Shown here: one piece after another, positions 15,977-23,868 of the stretch
How the letters are laid out: every line of letters begins with the position of its first letter
Position numbering within the stretch: position 1 is the first letter of the stretch
DNA from: CAYQUL01 sp964568925
GTDB lineage: Bacteria > Patescibacteriota > Microgenomatia > UBA8517
Assembly: GCA_964568925.1 (NCBI GenBank)
Contig: CAZMSJ010000007.1
Location: 1 to 45,273, forward strand
Length of the DNA: 45,273 nucleotides
Reading direction: 5' to 3'
The notes under the pieces: model-generated
The model's input: the letters and a program-made list of their open reading frames with translations, nothing else
What the model was told of the DNA's origin: nothing
Databases searched by the model: none
Program-made: the position numbers and the translations under genes

Positions 15977-15984
15977 CGAGTGCC
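15964..15984. terminator. Bidirectional hairpin between convergent pgk and the 145-aa gene
   Basis: GGCACTCG and CGAGTGCC form an 8-bp perfect stem with a five-base loop that includes the pgk stop codon. On the minus strand the stem is followed by TCTTTT, so it works best as the terminator of the gene at 15999-16436. A second small stem (GGAG/CTCC around 15986-15999) lies next to it. Confidence 0.65.
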
Positions 15985-15998
15985 TGGAGAAAAACCTC

Positions 15999-16436
15999 CT
16001 AATGAAAAAGGAGTGTGACAATTAAGTACATACAAAACGATATTCCCGTTGCAAGAACCCACCAGACAAAAACTGCAAAAATGGCTAGAGATTTAAACTC
16101 TTTTGCATCCGCAAGATGCTGCTTTAACTTGCCAAAGAGAAATTTTACGTAATACAGAAACAGCACTTCAAAGTTGCCTGGCTTAGCCTCATCGGTAACC
16201 AACATGTGTTCAAGGTATCCATACTTTTCAAGTATGTACCAAATGCCAAGGATAAGGTGCGCCCCTGGATATATCAATAACTGACACCCAACGAATATTG
16301 GTACAAGGCCGTATGCCCTGTGCATAAATTGCGTTGTATGAAAAAGTTCATAGCTGCCGTTTGATATCACTGCGAAAACAATGAAGGCAATGAATACGCG
16401 AATGAACATACTGTCTGACTTAACTTTGTTTTTCAA
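15999..16436 (-). CDS. Membrane protein, 145 aa (unrecognised)
   Basis: The start is TTG at 16436, supported by AAGGAG six bases upstream. The protein has hydrophobic segments at about residues 11-27 (FIRVFIAFIVFAVISNG), 43-67 (GLVPIFVGCQLLIYPGAHLILGIWY) and 117-143, with a basic loop between the last two (VKFLFGKLKQHLADAKEFK). It has no recognisable catalytic motif. It is convergent with pgk and divergent from gap. It may be an accessory membrane protein; no function is assigned. Confidence 0.7.
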   Translation of the reverse strand: MKNKVKSDSMFIRVFIAFIVFAVISNGSYELFHTTQFMHRAYGLVPIFVGCQLLIYPGAHLILGIWYILEKYGYLEHMLVTDEAKPGNFEVLFLYYVKFLFGKLKQHLADAKEFKSLAIFAVFVWWVLATGISFCMYLIVTLLFH

Positions 16437-16488
16437 AGCTCACTCCTTGTGCGAGAAATATCCCATATTTTATTATTTTTGCCTGTTC

Positions 16489-16517
16489 TTGTCAATTTTA
16501 ACCAGGGCCTCTATAGT
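16489..16517 (+). promoter_or_regulatory. gap promoter placed for leaderless transcription
   Basis: TTGTCA (16489-16494) and TATAGT (16512-16517) are exactly 17 bases apart, and the -10 ends only five bases before the gap ATG at 16523. Transcription would begin at or within a base or two of the start codon. No Shine-Dalgarno sequence is present. Confidence 0.8.
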
Positions 16518-16522
16518 GAAGT

Positions 16523-17632
16523 ATGGTTAAAGTTGGAATTAACGGTTTTGGTCGAATTGGTCGTATTGCCTTCCGTATTTGGCTCACCAGTCACATTGAC
16601 AAAATGCAGATTGCTGCGATTAATACATCAGGTTCAATGGATGTTGCAGGTTGGGCTCATTTAGTTAATTACGACACCATGTATCGAAAGTTTGGAATTG
16701 AAATTATTCCAGAAGAAACGAAGCCAGCTAAAGACGCTTCTGAGGCTGATCCATTAATTGGCTACCTGATTGTCTCAGGGAAAGATATTCGTATTCCAAT
16801 CCTTGCACAGCGAGATCCAGAAAAAATTCCATGGGTACAGTATGGTGTTGATGTTGTGATTGAATCAACCGGAAAATTTGTGACACAAGAGGATGCCTTA
16901 AAGCATGCTAAAGCTGGTGCAAAACGAGTTGTTATTTCAGCCCCTGCGAAAGGTGACAATGTTCCTACCTATGTACTGGGGGTAAATGATTACAATGGTC
17001 AGGCGCAGGTACTTTCAAATGCTTCATGTACAACGAATTGTATTGCTCCAGTTGCTGCAGTACTTCACGCTAAGTTTGGAATTGAAAAGGCATTAATGAC
17101 TACGATCCACAGTTATACTGATGACCAAAATTTGCAAGACAATTCTCATCGCGATATGCGACGCGCACGCGCCGCAGGTGAAAACATTATCCCTACATCA
17201 ACCGGTGCAGCACGAGCTGTGACTGAAACTATTCCAGAGTTACGTGGGTTGTTTGATGGGCAAGCGGTACGTGTTCCAACAGCAACAGGTTCGTTAACTG
17301 ATTTTACTATTCTTCTCAAAACTGATGTAACTGTGGACCAAGTAAACCAAGCATTTATCGATGCAACTCAAAACCCAATTTACAAAGGTATTTTGGCGGC
17401 ATCACATGAGCCACTCGTTTCAAGCGACATTATTGGGAGAACAGAGAGTTCAATTGTTGATCTTGAGCTTACTCAAGTTGTTGGTGGAAACTTTGTCAAA
17501 GTTTTTGCTTGGTATGACAATGAGTGGGGATACGCAAACCGTTTGGTTGAACAAGTAATTCGGGTTGGGAACACACTTGGGGGAACCCAAGCTCCAACTG
17601 ACCCATTAACGCTTACGTTTAAACCTCAGTAA
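16523..17632 (+). CDS. gap: Glyceraldehyde-3-phosphate dehydrogenase
   Basis: It oxidises glyceraldehyde 3-phosphate with phosphate and NAD(P). At 369 aa it is about 30 longer than typical, mainly from an insert after the first Rossmann strand pair (about residues 55-85). The nucleotide loop GINGFGRIGR, the catalytic SNASCTTNC (Cys nucleophile), TIHSYTDDQ (catalytic His), STGAARAV and AWYDNEWGYANR are all standard. After strand 2 the family usually has IND, where Asp selects NAD. Here it reads AINTSGSMD, with Thr at that position, so NADP use is possible. A leaderless promoter lies directly upstream, and rpe follows after six bases. Confidence 0.95.
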   Translation: MVKVGINGFGRIGRIAFRIWLTSHIDKMQIAAINTSGSMDVAGWAHLVNYDTMYRKFGIEIIPEETKPAKDASEADPLIGYLIVSGKDIRIPILAQRDPEKIPWVQYGVDVVIESTGKFVTQEDALKHAKAGAKRVVISAPAKGDNVPTYVLGVNDYNGQAQVLSNASCTTNCIAPVAAVLHAKFGIEKALMTTIHSYTDDQNLQDNSHRDMRRARAAGENIIPTSTGAARAVTETIPELRGLFDGQAVRVPTATGSLTDFTILLKTDVTVDQVNQAFIDATQNPIYKGILAASHEPLVSSDIIGRTESSIVDLELTQVVGGNFVKVFAWYDNEWGYANRLVEQVIRVGNTLGGTQAPTDPLTLTFKPQ

Positions 17633-17638
17633 CCTTTT

Positions 17639-18286
17639 ATGCTTGAAATAATACCTGCCATTTTGAGCAATAATTTAGAGGAGGTGCGAGCCCTTCTTGC
17701 TCTGTGTGAACCAGTTGTCAGAAGAGTACAAATAGATGTTATTGATGGCGTGTTTGCGAATAACAAAACAATTGAACCAGCTACCCTCGCTTCTTTTGAT
17801 ACCCATTTATTACTTGATTATCACTTGATGGTTGAAGAACCAAAAAATTGGATTGATACGTGTATCAAAGGGAAGGCTGATCGAATTATTGGGCACATCG
17901 AGAAAATGGCCAACCAAGTATTATTTGCAAATCAAGTCAAAGATGCAGGTGCCAAGGCTGGTCTTGCCATTGATCTTGCAACTCCTGTTAGTGCTTTGTC
18001 ACAAGAGGCACTACTTCTTGTTGATGTCATCATCGTTCTGTCTGTTCAAGCAGGGTTTGGTGGACAAAATTTTGATGAGGGGAGTTTGGCTAAAATTGAA
18101 GAGTTAAATGAAATTCGAGACAAGACAGGTGCCACCTTCACCATCTGTGATGATGGAGGGATTACTCTTGATACAATTGCGTTAACGAGTGCACATGGAG
18201 TTGACTCAGTTGCTGTAGGGAAACGCATATTTCATGGCAATTTAGAAGAAAATATTGACCACTTTAAAAAAGCCGCAATGCGCTAG
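17639..18286 (+). CDS. Ribulose-phosphate 3-epimerase family protein
   Basis: This 215-aa TIM barrel probably interconverts ribulose and xylulose 5-phosphate. Motifs are IIPAILSNNLEE (start), QIDVIDGVFANN (metal/acid Asp), LLDYHLMVEEPK (His), SVQAGFGGQNF (phosphate loop, normally NPGFGGQ) and CDDGGITLDT with the second catalytic Asp. The substitutions are mild but make this a divergent member. A related epimerase activity on another pentose or hexose phosphate is possible. It lies six bases after gap and is probably co-transcribed, with no Shine-Dalgarno sequence. Its last codons overlap the promoter of the next gene. Confidence 0.82.
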   Translation: MLEIIPAILSNNLEEVRALLALCEPVVRRVQIDVIDGVFANNKTIEPATLASFDTHLLLDYHLMVEEPKNWIDTCIKGKADRIIGHIEKMANQVLFANQVKDAGAKAGLAIDLATPVSALSQEALLLVDVIIVLSVQAGFGGQNFDEGSLAKIEELNEIRDKTGATFTICDDGGITLDTIALTSAHGVDSVAVGKRIFHGNLEENIDHFKKAAMR

Positions 18287-18299
18287 AATAAATATTGCC

Positions 18300-18950
18300 A
18301 TGGGAAAAACACAAAACGAAGAACAAGCATTTATTGGTCGACCGATTATTAAAAACGTTGCTTTTTTTGGTGATGCTGATTTACCAGAGACCAACAAGGA
18401 TTATCAGGATGCTTACGAAGTAGCCAAAATATTAGCTGAGCATGGTTTTACTATCGTAAATGGTGGAGGGCCTGGAATTATGGATGCATCAACCAAAGGT
18501 GCTCAAGTGGCCAAGGGTGAAACGTTGTCAGTGACATTCTATCCAGAGAACGCAACAGGTTTCGAAGGAAGATATGTTGGTAACGTTACTGATGTTGAAG
18601 TGAAAACAAGTAACTACGTTGAGCGAATGTTCAAGTTGATGGAGCATGCAGATATTTTCTTGATCTTCAAAGGGGGAACGGGAACGATTTCAGAATTTGG
18701 CACGGCTTGGGTGCTGGCAAAACTCTACTATGGCCATCACAAACCATTTATCCTGTTTGGTTCCTTCTGGCTCCCGATAATCGATGCAATCAAAACAAAC
18801 ATGAACATTTCTCGTGAAGAAATGGCAGTTTTTGATATTGTGACTCGTCGAGCAGATGTCCTTCCAACAATAGTGAGACTTGAGAAAAAGCTCCATGGAA
18901 TTGACCACAAAAAGGATTGTAAAGTTTGTAACCCAAAGAAAGCTGAATGA
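18300..18950 (+). CDS. LOG-family (lysine decarboxylase-like) phosphoribohydrolase
   Basis: This 216-aa Rossmann protein has NGGGPGIMDASTKGA and GGTGTISEFG, matching the GGGxGLM and PGGxGTxxE motifs of LOG enzymes, though the Pro before GGTGT is Lys. LOG proteins cleave the N-glycosidic bond of nucleoside 5'-monophosphates. The true substrate here is unknown, and its position among sugar-phosphate genes suggests ribose-phosphate recycling. The frame extends upstream inside rpe to 18255, but TAGAAT (18284-18289) lies 10 bases before the ATG at 18300, and this start fits the family better. The last four bases overlap the transketolase start (ATGA). The tail KDCKVCNPKK has two Cys that may bind metal. 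Confidence 0.85.
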   Translation: MGKTQNEEQAFIGRPIIKNVAFFGDADLPETNKDYQDAYEVAKILAEHGFTIVNGGGPGIMDASTKGAQVAKGETLSVTFYPENATGFEGRYVGNVTDVEVKTSNYVERMFKLMEHADIFLIFKGGTGTISEFGTAWVLAKLYYGHHKPFILFGSFWLPIIDAIKTNMNISREEMAVFDIVTRRADVLPTIVRLEKKLHGIDHKKDCKVCNPKKAE

Positions 18951-19786
18951 AAAAATTAAGTCAGTCAGAGCTTCTCTATAAAGCTACTGAGATTCGTATC
19001 GATGTTGTTAAAATGCTCAATGCGGCAGGCTCTGGGCACGCGGCAGGCTCTTTGGGAATGGCAGACCTCTTAACCGCTCTCTACTTCAGTATTTTAAATC
19101 ATGATCCAGAAAAGCCTGATTGGGAACTTCGTGATCGGTTAATTTTAAGTAACGGGCACACGGTACCTGTTCGATATGCAGCTCTTGCACATGCTGGATA
19201 CTTTCCAATCACAAAACTAAAGACCTTGAGACAAATGGGCTCAGACTTGCAGGGTCACCCAGAACGAACACGTATGAAGGCGCTTGAAACAACGTCAGGA
19301 CCTCTTGGATCAGGTTTAGGTCAGGCTGCTGGTATTGCATTGGCCGCACGTATGGATGACGCTCGTTTCCGTACCTTTTGTATCTGTTCTGATGGAGAAC
19401 ATGATGAAGGGAACCATTGGGAATCTGTTTTATTTGTAGCAAAGTACAAGCTCTCAAATCTCACTGTTTTTGTTGATCGGAATAATATTCAGATCGATGG
19501 CTTCACAAGTACTGTTATGCCACTAGAGTCGTTAAGTGAAAAGTACAAAGCATTCAATTGGAATGTGCTTGTTATTGATGGCAATGACATGGGTCAGATT
19601 CTTTCAAGTGTAGAGAGAGCCCGACAGGAGTATGGAAAACCAACAGTCATCATTGCAAATACCATTCCCGGTAAAGGTGTTGCCTTTATGGAAAAAAGAT
19701 ATGAGTGGCATGGAAAGGTACCAAATGATGATGAACTAAAAATTGCATTAAAAGAGTTAACCAAAACGTTAAAGTCACAAGAATAA
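18947..19786 (+). CDS. Transketolase, N-terminal (thiamine diphosphate) subunit
   Basis: This 279-aa subunit carries the ThDP-binding half. GSGHAAGSLGMADLL is the first substrate/ThDP His region, GPLGSGLGQAAGIALA the central loop, and CSDGEHDEGNHWES with DRNNIQIDG the GDG...N metal-diphosphate motif. Together with the C-terminal half encoded at 20828-21844 it would form the active transketolase of the non-oxidative pentose phosphate pathway. Split transketolases occur in archaea and many bacteria, but the halves are normally adjacent. Here two membrane-protein genes lie between them. It is coupled to the LOG gene by an ATGA overlap. Confidence 0.93.
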   Translation: MKKLSQSELLYKATEIRIDVVKMLNAAGSGHAAGSLGMADLLTALYFSILNHDPEKPDWELRDRLILSNGHTVPVRYAALAHAGYFPITKLKTLRQMGSDLQGHPERTRMKALETTSGPLGSGLGQAAGIALAARMDDARFRTFCICSDGEHDEGNHWESVLFVAKYKLSNLTVFVDRNNIQIDGFTSTVMPLESLSEKYKAFNWNVLVIDGNDMGQILSSVERARQEYGKPTVIIANTIPGKGVAFMEKRYEWHGKVPNDDELKIALKELTKTLKSQE

Positions 19787-19790
19787 TTTT

Positions 19791-20153
19791 ATGCCGATTG
19801 TAACTAAAACAGAGTCCATTACTTATCCAATCTTGCAACGATATGACATGCCGTTACTTCTACCTGTTGTTCTTATTTCGTTTTTGCTTGTTTGCTCACT
19901 GGTAAGTTATATCTATGCAATCAAGACAAAGAAAATTTCATATTTTATTCCCAGAACGTTGCTTGTTTTGTGTGCAGTATTTACTTTGATGCTCATTCCA
20001 TTACCGATCAAAAACCAATGTTCTGATATCTACGTTGGGAGAACATGCAAGAATATATATGCTTCAACATTCACTATTATTGCTGATAAGCTTGTCCATT
20101 TAGGGACTGAAGAACCTGACCCAAGATTAATTCGTTCACACTATGTTGATTAA
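19791..20153 (+). CDS. Small membrane protein, 120 aa, between the transketolase halves
   Basis: This protein has two hydrophobic segments (about 21-44 LLLPVVLISFLLVCSLVSYIY and 55-73) and a hydrophilic C-terminal part with three Cys (NQCSDIYVGRTCKNIY and the Cys in the second helix region). No catalytic motif is visible. The ATG lies four bases after the transketolase N-half stop, and the stop overlaps the next start by one base (TAATG). It is therefore inside the same operon. Codon use is visibly more A/T-rich than the enzymes around it. I do not recognise it. Confidence 0.6.
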   Translation: MPIVTKTESITYPILQRYDMPLLLPVVLISFLLVCSLVSYIYAIKTKKISYFIPRTLLVLCAVFTLMLIPLPIKNQCSDIYVGRTCKNIYASTFTIIADKLVHLGTEEPDPRLIRSHYVD

Positions 20154-20794
20154 TGATAAATAAAAAGAATCTATTTTCATTAGTAATTTCATTGCTACTA
20201 ACAGCAAATGTTTTTGTTGGTCCGCTTTTTTTTCTGGTAGTAATCGTATTTGAATTATTGAGTCCATTACGGATTTCAAAATATAATAATCTAGTATTTC
20301 CTCTTTTATGGATAGGATTCTATTTATTGGTTAGGATCGTTTGTGAAAGCAAAAAATTGAGACATCCATTAGTTATTTTGGGTTCGTTTTTAATCTTCAT
20401 AGTTTTTTCAGAAATATACGTAAAGCAGTACTTAGGGCGGGCTGTTGATCTGGATCTTATTGTTGGGCTGGTGGTTGCAATTGGTCCTATTGTCTTTATA
20501 AGTGCTTTGTACCTGATATCACTTATCACAATTCATTTTATTGGTCCAAAAAGACGTTATCTTGTTGCAACAGTTTTGATGTCAGCGTTTCTGCTCTTGA
20601 TGATTGTTATAAAAAACAATGTCATAATTTCAATTACCTGTATGGGGGGAATTCAGAATCCCTCAATACCATCTGTAATAAGAAATACTCAGCCTGCACA
20701 AAGAAATATACAGGCAGATGAATTACTTTCAATATTTATAACTGAAAAATGTACACCAAAGCCGGGAGGACTTATCTTAAGTCCTACCTTTTAG
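20153..20794 (+). CDS. Multi-pass membrane protein, 213 aa, between the transketolase halves
   Basis: This protein has five or so hydrophobic segments (about 8-35, 48-62, 72-90, 100-127 and 137-160) and a polar C-terminal tail of about 45 residues containing NPSIPSVIRNTQPAQRNI and a CTPKPGG motif. It resembles no enzyme I know. It is translationally coupled to the 120-aa gene by a one-base overlap, which suggests the two products act together. A weak hairpin (CTACCT/AGGTAG, 20784-20798) includes its stop codon. The pair looks like an insertion into a transketolase operon. Confidence 0.6.
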   Translation: MINKKNLFSLVISLLLTANVFVGPLFFLVVIVFELLSPLRISKYNNLVFPLLWIGFYLLVRIVCESKKLRHPLVILGSFLIFIVFSEIYVKQYLGRAVDLDLIVGLVVAIGPIVFISALYLISLITIHFIGPKRRYLVATVLMSAFLLLMIVIKNNVIISITCMGGIQNPSIPSVIRNTQPAQRNIQADELLSIFITEKCTPKPGGLILSPTF

Positions 20795-20827
20795 GTAGAT
20801 CTACATTTTATTTGTTTTCGGAACGAA

Positions 20828-21844
20828 ATGGATATTCGGAATCTATGTATGTTAAATAAATCACTTAAACTTTCAGAATATATTTTTACCAAGCAAATCG
20901 CGTCAACTGCGATCCGTGATGGGTTTGGAGAAGGTCTCTTAACTGCAGGGGAGATACATGACAATGTTGTAGTTCTCACTGCTGACTTAAAAGACTCGAC
21001 TCGTGTAACAAAGTTTGCTGAAGCATTTCCTAATAGGTTTGTAGAGTGTGGTGTTTCAGAACAATCAATGGTTACTGTTGCCTCAGGCATGGCAAATTAT
21101 GGCAAGATTCCCTATATCTGTTCTTTCTCATCATTTAACCCTGGTCGCACGTGGGAACAAATTCGTACGACCATTTGTTTAAACGATGTCCCAGTCAAAA
21201 TTGGAGGATTATTCGTCGGTGTCTCTGTTGGCCCAGATGGGGCAACCCATCAAATGCTTGAAGATATTGCTTTGATGCGTGCACTCCCTAATATGATTAT
21301 TCTTGCGCCATCAGATGCAATAGAAGCACGAAAAGCGGTGATTGCAGCTGCGAGTATTCAAAAACCTGTGTATCTTCGAATTCCACGAGTTGAGTCACCG
21401 GTCTATACGACGGAGGAAACACCATTTGAAGTCGGGAAGGCAATACCAGTGTGGGAAGAAAAAAATCCAGAAGTTGCCATTATTGCACATGGAATTATGG
21501 TGTACCGAGCTCTTGTTGCTGCAAAGAAACTTTCTTCACTTGGGTTTAATTGTATCGTCATTAATGTAGCAACAATTAAACCACTCGATGAACAAGCAAT
21601 TATTCATGCTGCCAAAATTGCAGGTGCTGTTGTTATTGCAGAAGAGCATCAAAAATTTGGTGGGTTGGGTGGGGCAGTTTCTGAGCTTCTTGGAAAGAAT
21701 TTTCCTGTACCTATTGAAATTGTTGCGGTGGAAGATGAATTTGGGCAGTCAGGTTCTCCTGAAGAGTTGTTAACTGCATATGGGTTAACCGCTGAACATA
21801 TCGTTGATCTTTCGAAAAAGGTTGTGAAACGAAAAAGAAGTTAA
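20828..21844 (+). CDS. Transketolase, C-terminal subunit
   Basis: This 338-aa subunit holds the pyrimidine-binding and C-terminal domains. VVVLTADLKDSTRVTKFAE, then VECGVSEQSMVTVASGMA with the ThDP-activating Glu, SFSSFNPGRTWEQIR and GPDGATHQMLEDIALMR (catalytic His) are all present. The swivelling C-terminal domain begins near EVAIIAHGIMVYRAL. A second in-frame ATG at 20849 gives a start MLNKSLKLSEYIF closer to typical, so the first seven residues are doubtful. It pairs with the subunit at 18947-19786. Confidence 0.92.
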   Translation: MDIRNLCMLNKSLKLSEYIFTKQIASTAIRDGFGEGLLTAGEIHDNVVVLTADLKDSTRVTKFAEAFPNRFVECGVSEQSMVTVASGMANYGKIPYICSFSSFNPGRTWEQIRTTICLNDVPVKIGGLFVGVSVGPDGATHQMLEDIALMRALPNMIILAPSDAIEARKAVIAAASIQKPVYLRIPRVESPVYTTEETPFEVGKAIPVWEEKNPEVAIIAHGIMVYRALVAAKKLSSLGFNCIVINVATIKPLDEQAIIHAAKIAGAVVIAEEHQKFGGLGGAVSELLGKNFPVPIEIVAVEDEFGQSGSPEELLTAYGLTAEHIVDLSKKVVKRKRS

Positions 21845-21876
21845 TTTTAACAGTGCCTTTGTGTTAATCTAAATAT

Positions 21877-22647
21877 ATGCCCTACCTAAATACCATAGAA
21901 AAATTGATGAGGAACGGACAAGGACTTCTGTTTGCCTATGATCACGGTTTTGAATATGGCCCAGGGAACTTTGATGAACGATCAGTTGAGCCAACCTTTG
22001 CCCTGGAGCTCGCCAATTGTGGTCACTTCACCGGCTTTATTTGCCAAAAAGGTATTGCAGCAAAATATTATGATCCAGTTCTTTATCAGGTACCATTGAT
22101 TGTGAAGCTCAATGGAAAGACTTCTTTTAGACCTGACATTCAAGCAAAATCAATCCAAAACTGCTCTGTAGATGAAGCTGTGTCATTCGGTGCCTCAGCC
22201 GTTGGGTATGTAATTCATGTAGGTTCAGCATACGAAGCTGAAATGATCGCAGAATTTGGAAGAATCGAGAGAGAAGCACATGATCGAGGACTTGCAGTTC
22301 TTGTTTGGATGTATGTGACGGGGGACGATGTAATTCAACCTGATCAGTCTGGACACGTTGCCTATGCGGCTCGCGTTGGTATGGAGTTAAATGCAGATGG
22401 AATTATCATTAAGTACACCGGGGATGAAGGAAGTTTCCGATGGGTAGTGAAAAATGCGGGAAGAGCGAAAGTCTTTGTTGTGGGTGGCCCTCATATGGAT
22501 ACTCCATACCAAGTATTGGAAACCGCACGTATTGTGAAAAAGGCAGGTGCTGCTGGTTTTGCAATTGGTCGAAATATTTGGCAAGCACGGGACCCAATGG
22601 AACTAGCTAACAAACTTGGTGGACAGTTGTTTGGACCTCAGATATAA
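21877..22647 (+). CDS. DhnA/FbaB-type class I aldolase (archaeal type)
   Basis: This 256-aa barrel belongs to the DhnA/DeoC/LacD aldolases. GLLFAYDHGFEYGP is the typical start, then IVKLNGKTSF, the Schiff-base Lys region DGIIIKYTGD and the phosphate loop VVGGPHM...GAAGFAIGRNIWQ. Archaeal fructose-1,6-bisphosphate aldolase is the likeliest activity. An aldolase acting on another sugar phosphate is possible. TAATCT (21865-21870) ends six bases before the ATG, so it probably has its own leaderless promoter. A second, unrelated class I aldolase lies about 200 bases downstream. Confidence 0.87.
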   Translation: MPYLNTIEKLMRNGQGLLFAYDHGFEYGPGNFDERSVEPTFALELANCGHFTGFICQKGIAAKYYDPVLYQVPLIVKLNGKTSFRPDIQAKSIQNCSVDEAVSFGASAVGYVIHVGSAYEAEMIAEFGRIEREAHDRGLAVLVWMYVTGDDVIQPDQSGHVAYAARVGMELNADGIIIKYTGDEGSFRWVVKNAGRAKVFVVGGPHMDTPYQVLETARIVKKAGAAGFAIGRNIWQARDPMELANKLGGQLFGPQI

Positions 22648-22650
22648 ACG

Positions 22651-22806
22651 CTATACCTGTTTGAGAAGAAGAATAATTACTCCAGCAGCAACTGAGACAA
22701 GTGCAACGGTAACGAGAATAATAGTCGCACCACTTAATGATCGTTTTCTCTTAATAGGAGCTGGGTGCGCTGGTGCTTCGTGAACGTGGAAGGGGGTGTA
22801 GGTCAT
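22651..22806 (-). CDS. Small single-pass membrane protein, 51 aa (unrecognised)
   Basis: The start is ATG at 22806, eleven bases after a TATAAT (22818-22823 on the minus strand). The N-terminal half is His/Pro-rich (TPFHVHEAPAHPAPIKRKR), ending in a basic cluster. It is followed by one membrane helix (about residues 28-48, ATIILVTVALVSVAAGVIILL) and KQV. The basic cluster before the helix suggests that the N-terminus stays in the cytosol. It fills the gap between the two aldolase genes. Its stop lies three bases beyond the end of the convergent first aldolase, and its promoter overlaps that of the second. No function is proposed. Confidence 0.7.
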   Translation of the reverse strand: MTYTPFHVHEAPAHPAPIKRKRSLSGATIILVTVALVSVAAGVIILLLKQV

Positions 22807-22807
22807 G

Positions 22808-22837
22808 TTGTTAATTTATTATACAAGAGCTTACAAT
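22808..22837 (+). promoter_or_regulatory. Promoter of the class I aldolase, overlapping a divergent -10
   Basis: TTGTTA (22808-22813) and TACAAT (22832-22837) are 18 bases apart, and the -10 ends six bases before the ATG at 22844. The minus-strand TATAAT (22818-22823) of the 51-aa gene lies inside its spacer. Both genes cannot easily be initiated at once. Confidence 0.7.
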
Positions 22838-22843
22838 GAAACT

Positions 22844-23866
22844 ATGAACAAAGATACTCTTATAAACACTGTACGAAGTTTAGTGATGCAAGGCAAGGGT
22901 ATCTTGGCAGCAGATGAAAGTATTGGGACAATTAAGAAACGATTTGATGCCATTAACATTCCATCTACCCCTCAAACACACGCAGCATATCGAGAGATAT
23001 TGTTTTCTACAAACGGAATTGAACAGTATATAAGCGGAGTTATTCTCTTTGAAGAAACTCTCCTTCAAAATGATAGTCATGGAACCCCGTTTCCAACGCT
23101 TTTATCGAGCAAAGGAATTATCCCCGGTATAAAGGTTGATTTAGGTACAACGGACCTTCCCGAGACACGACAAGAAAAAATTACCTTGGGACTCGATAAA
23201 TTGCAGGAGAGAATTGCTTTCTATAAAACAAAAGGTGCGCGCTTTGCCAAGTGGAGAGCCGTTTTTACCATAACCCATGAGACCCCAACAGATGCCGCGA
23301 TAGAAGAGAATGCACGAGTACTGGCTGAATACGCATTAATCTGTCAGAAGCATGACATCGTGCCAATTGTTGAGCCAGAGGTCGTACGAGAAGGTGATCA
23401 TTCAAGTGAAACGACTGCTGAGGTTACAACACGGGTACAAAAAGCAGTGTTTGCTGAACTTGCAAAACATGAAGTGTTTTTGCCTGGCATTTTACTAAAG
23501 CCAAACATGATTACGCCAGGTGCGGACTCGACCGAGGAAGTATCAGCAGCGTCGGTTGCATCTCAAACAATTGCTGTACTTAAAAACACGACTGACCCAA
23601 GCGTTGGTGGTGTTGTCTTTTTGTCAGGGGGAGAAGAGCCGGAACAAGCTGCTGACTATTTAAATGAAATGAACAAGTCAGAAGGATTGCCGTGGAAACT
23701 TACGTTCTCTTTTGGGAGAGCATTGCAAGATGAAGCACTTCATGCGTGGGCTGGGGAAAGTCATCAAATTGAACATGCACAACAATTGTTTGCTAGACGA
23801 GTGAGATTAACATCACTCGCAAGTACAGGAAACTATAATCTAGAAATGGAAAAAGAGGCTATATAA
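22844..23866 (+). CDS. fba: Fructose-bisphosphate aldolase, class I (eukaryote-like)
   Basis: This 340-aa protein is of the classical aldolase family seen in animals, plants and some bacteria. GKGILAADESIGTIKKRF starts the barrel, KWRAVFTI and PIVEPEV follow, then the Schiff-base LLKPNMITPG. The C-terminus has SGGEEPEQA and the phosphate-binding region FSFGRALQ. It cleaves fructose 1,6-bisphosphate in glycolysis or condenses trioses. The frame can be read from 22805, but the leaderless promoter (TACAAT six bases before) and the family start point to the ATG at 22844. It is followed after two bases by a PfkB kinase. Confidence 0.95.
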   Translation: MNKDTLINTVRSLVMQGKGILAADESIGTIKKRFDAINIPSTPQTHAAYREILFSTNGIEQYISGVILFEETLLQNDSHGTPFPTLLSSKGIIPGIKVDLGTTDLPETRQEKITLGLDKLQERIAFYKTKGARFAKWRAVFTITHETPTDAAIEENARVLAEYALICQKHDIVPIVEPEVVREGDHSSETTAEVTTRVQKAVFAELAKHEVFLPGILLKPNMITPGADSTEEVSAASVASQTIAVLKNTTDPSVGGVVFLSGGEEPEQAADYLNEMNKSEGLPWKLTFSFGRALQDEALHAWAGESHQIEHAQQLFARRVRLTSLASTGNYNLEMEKEAI

Positions 23867-23868
23867 GT

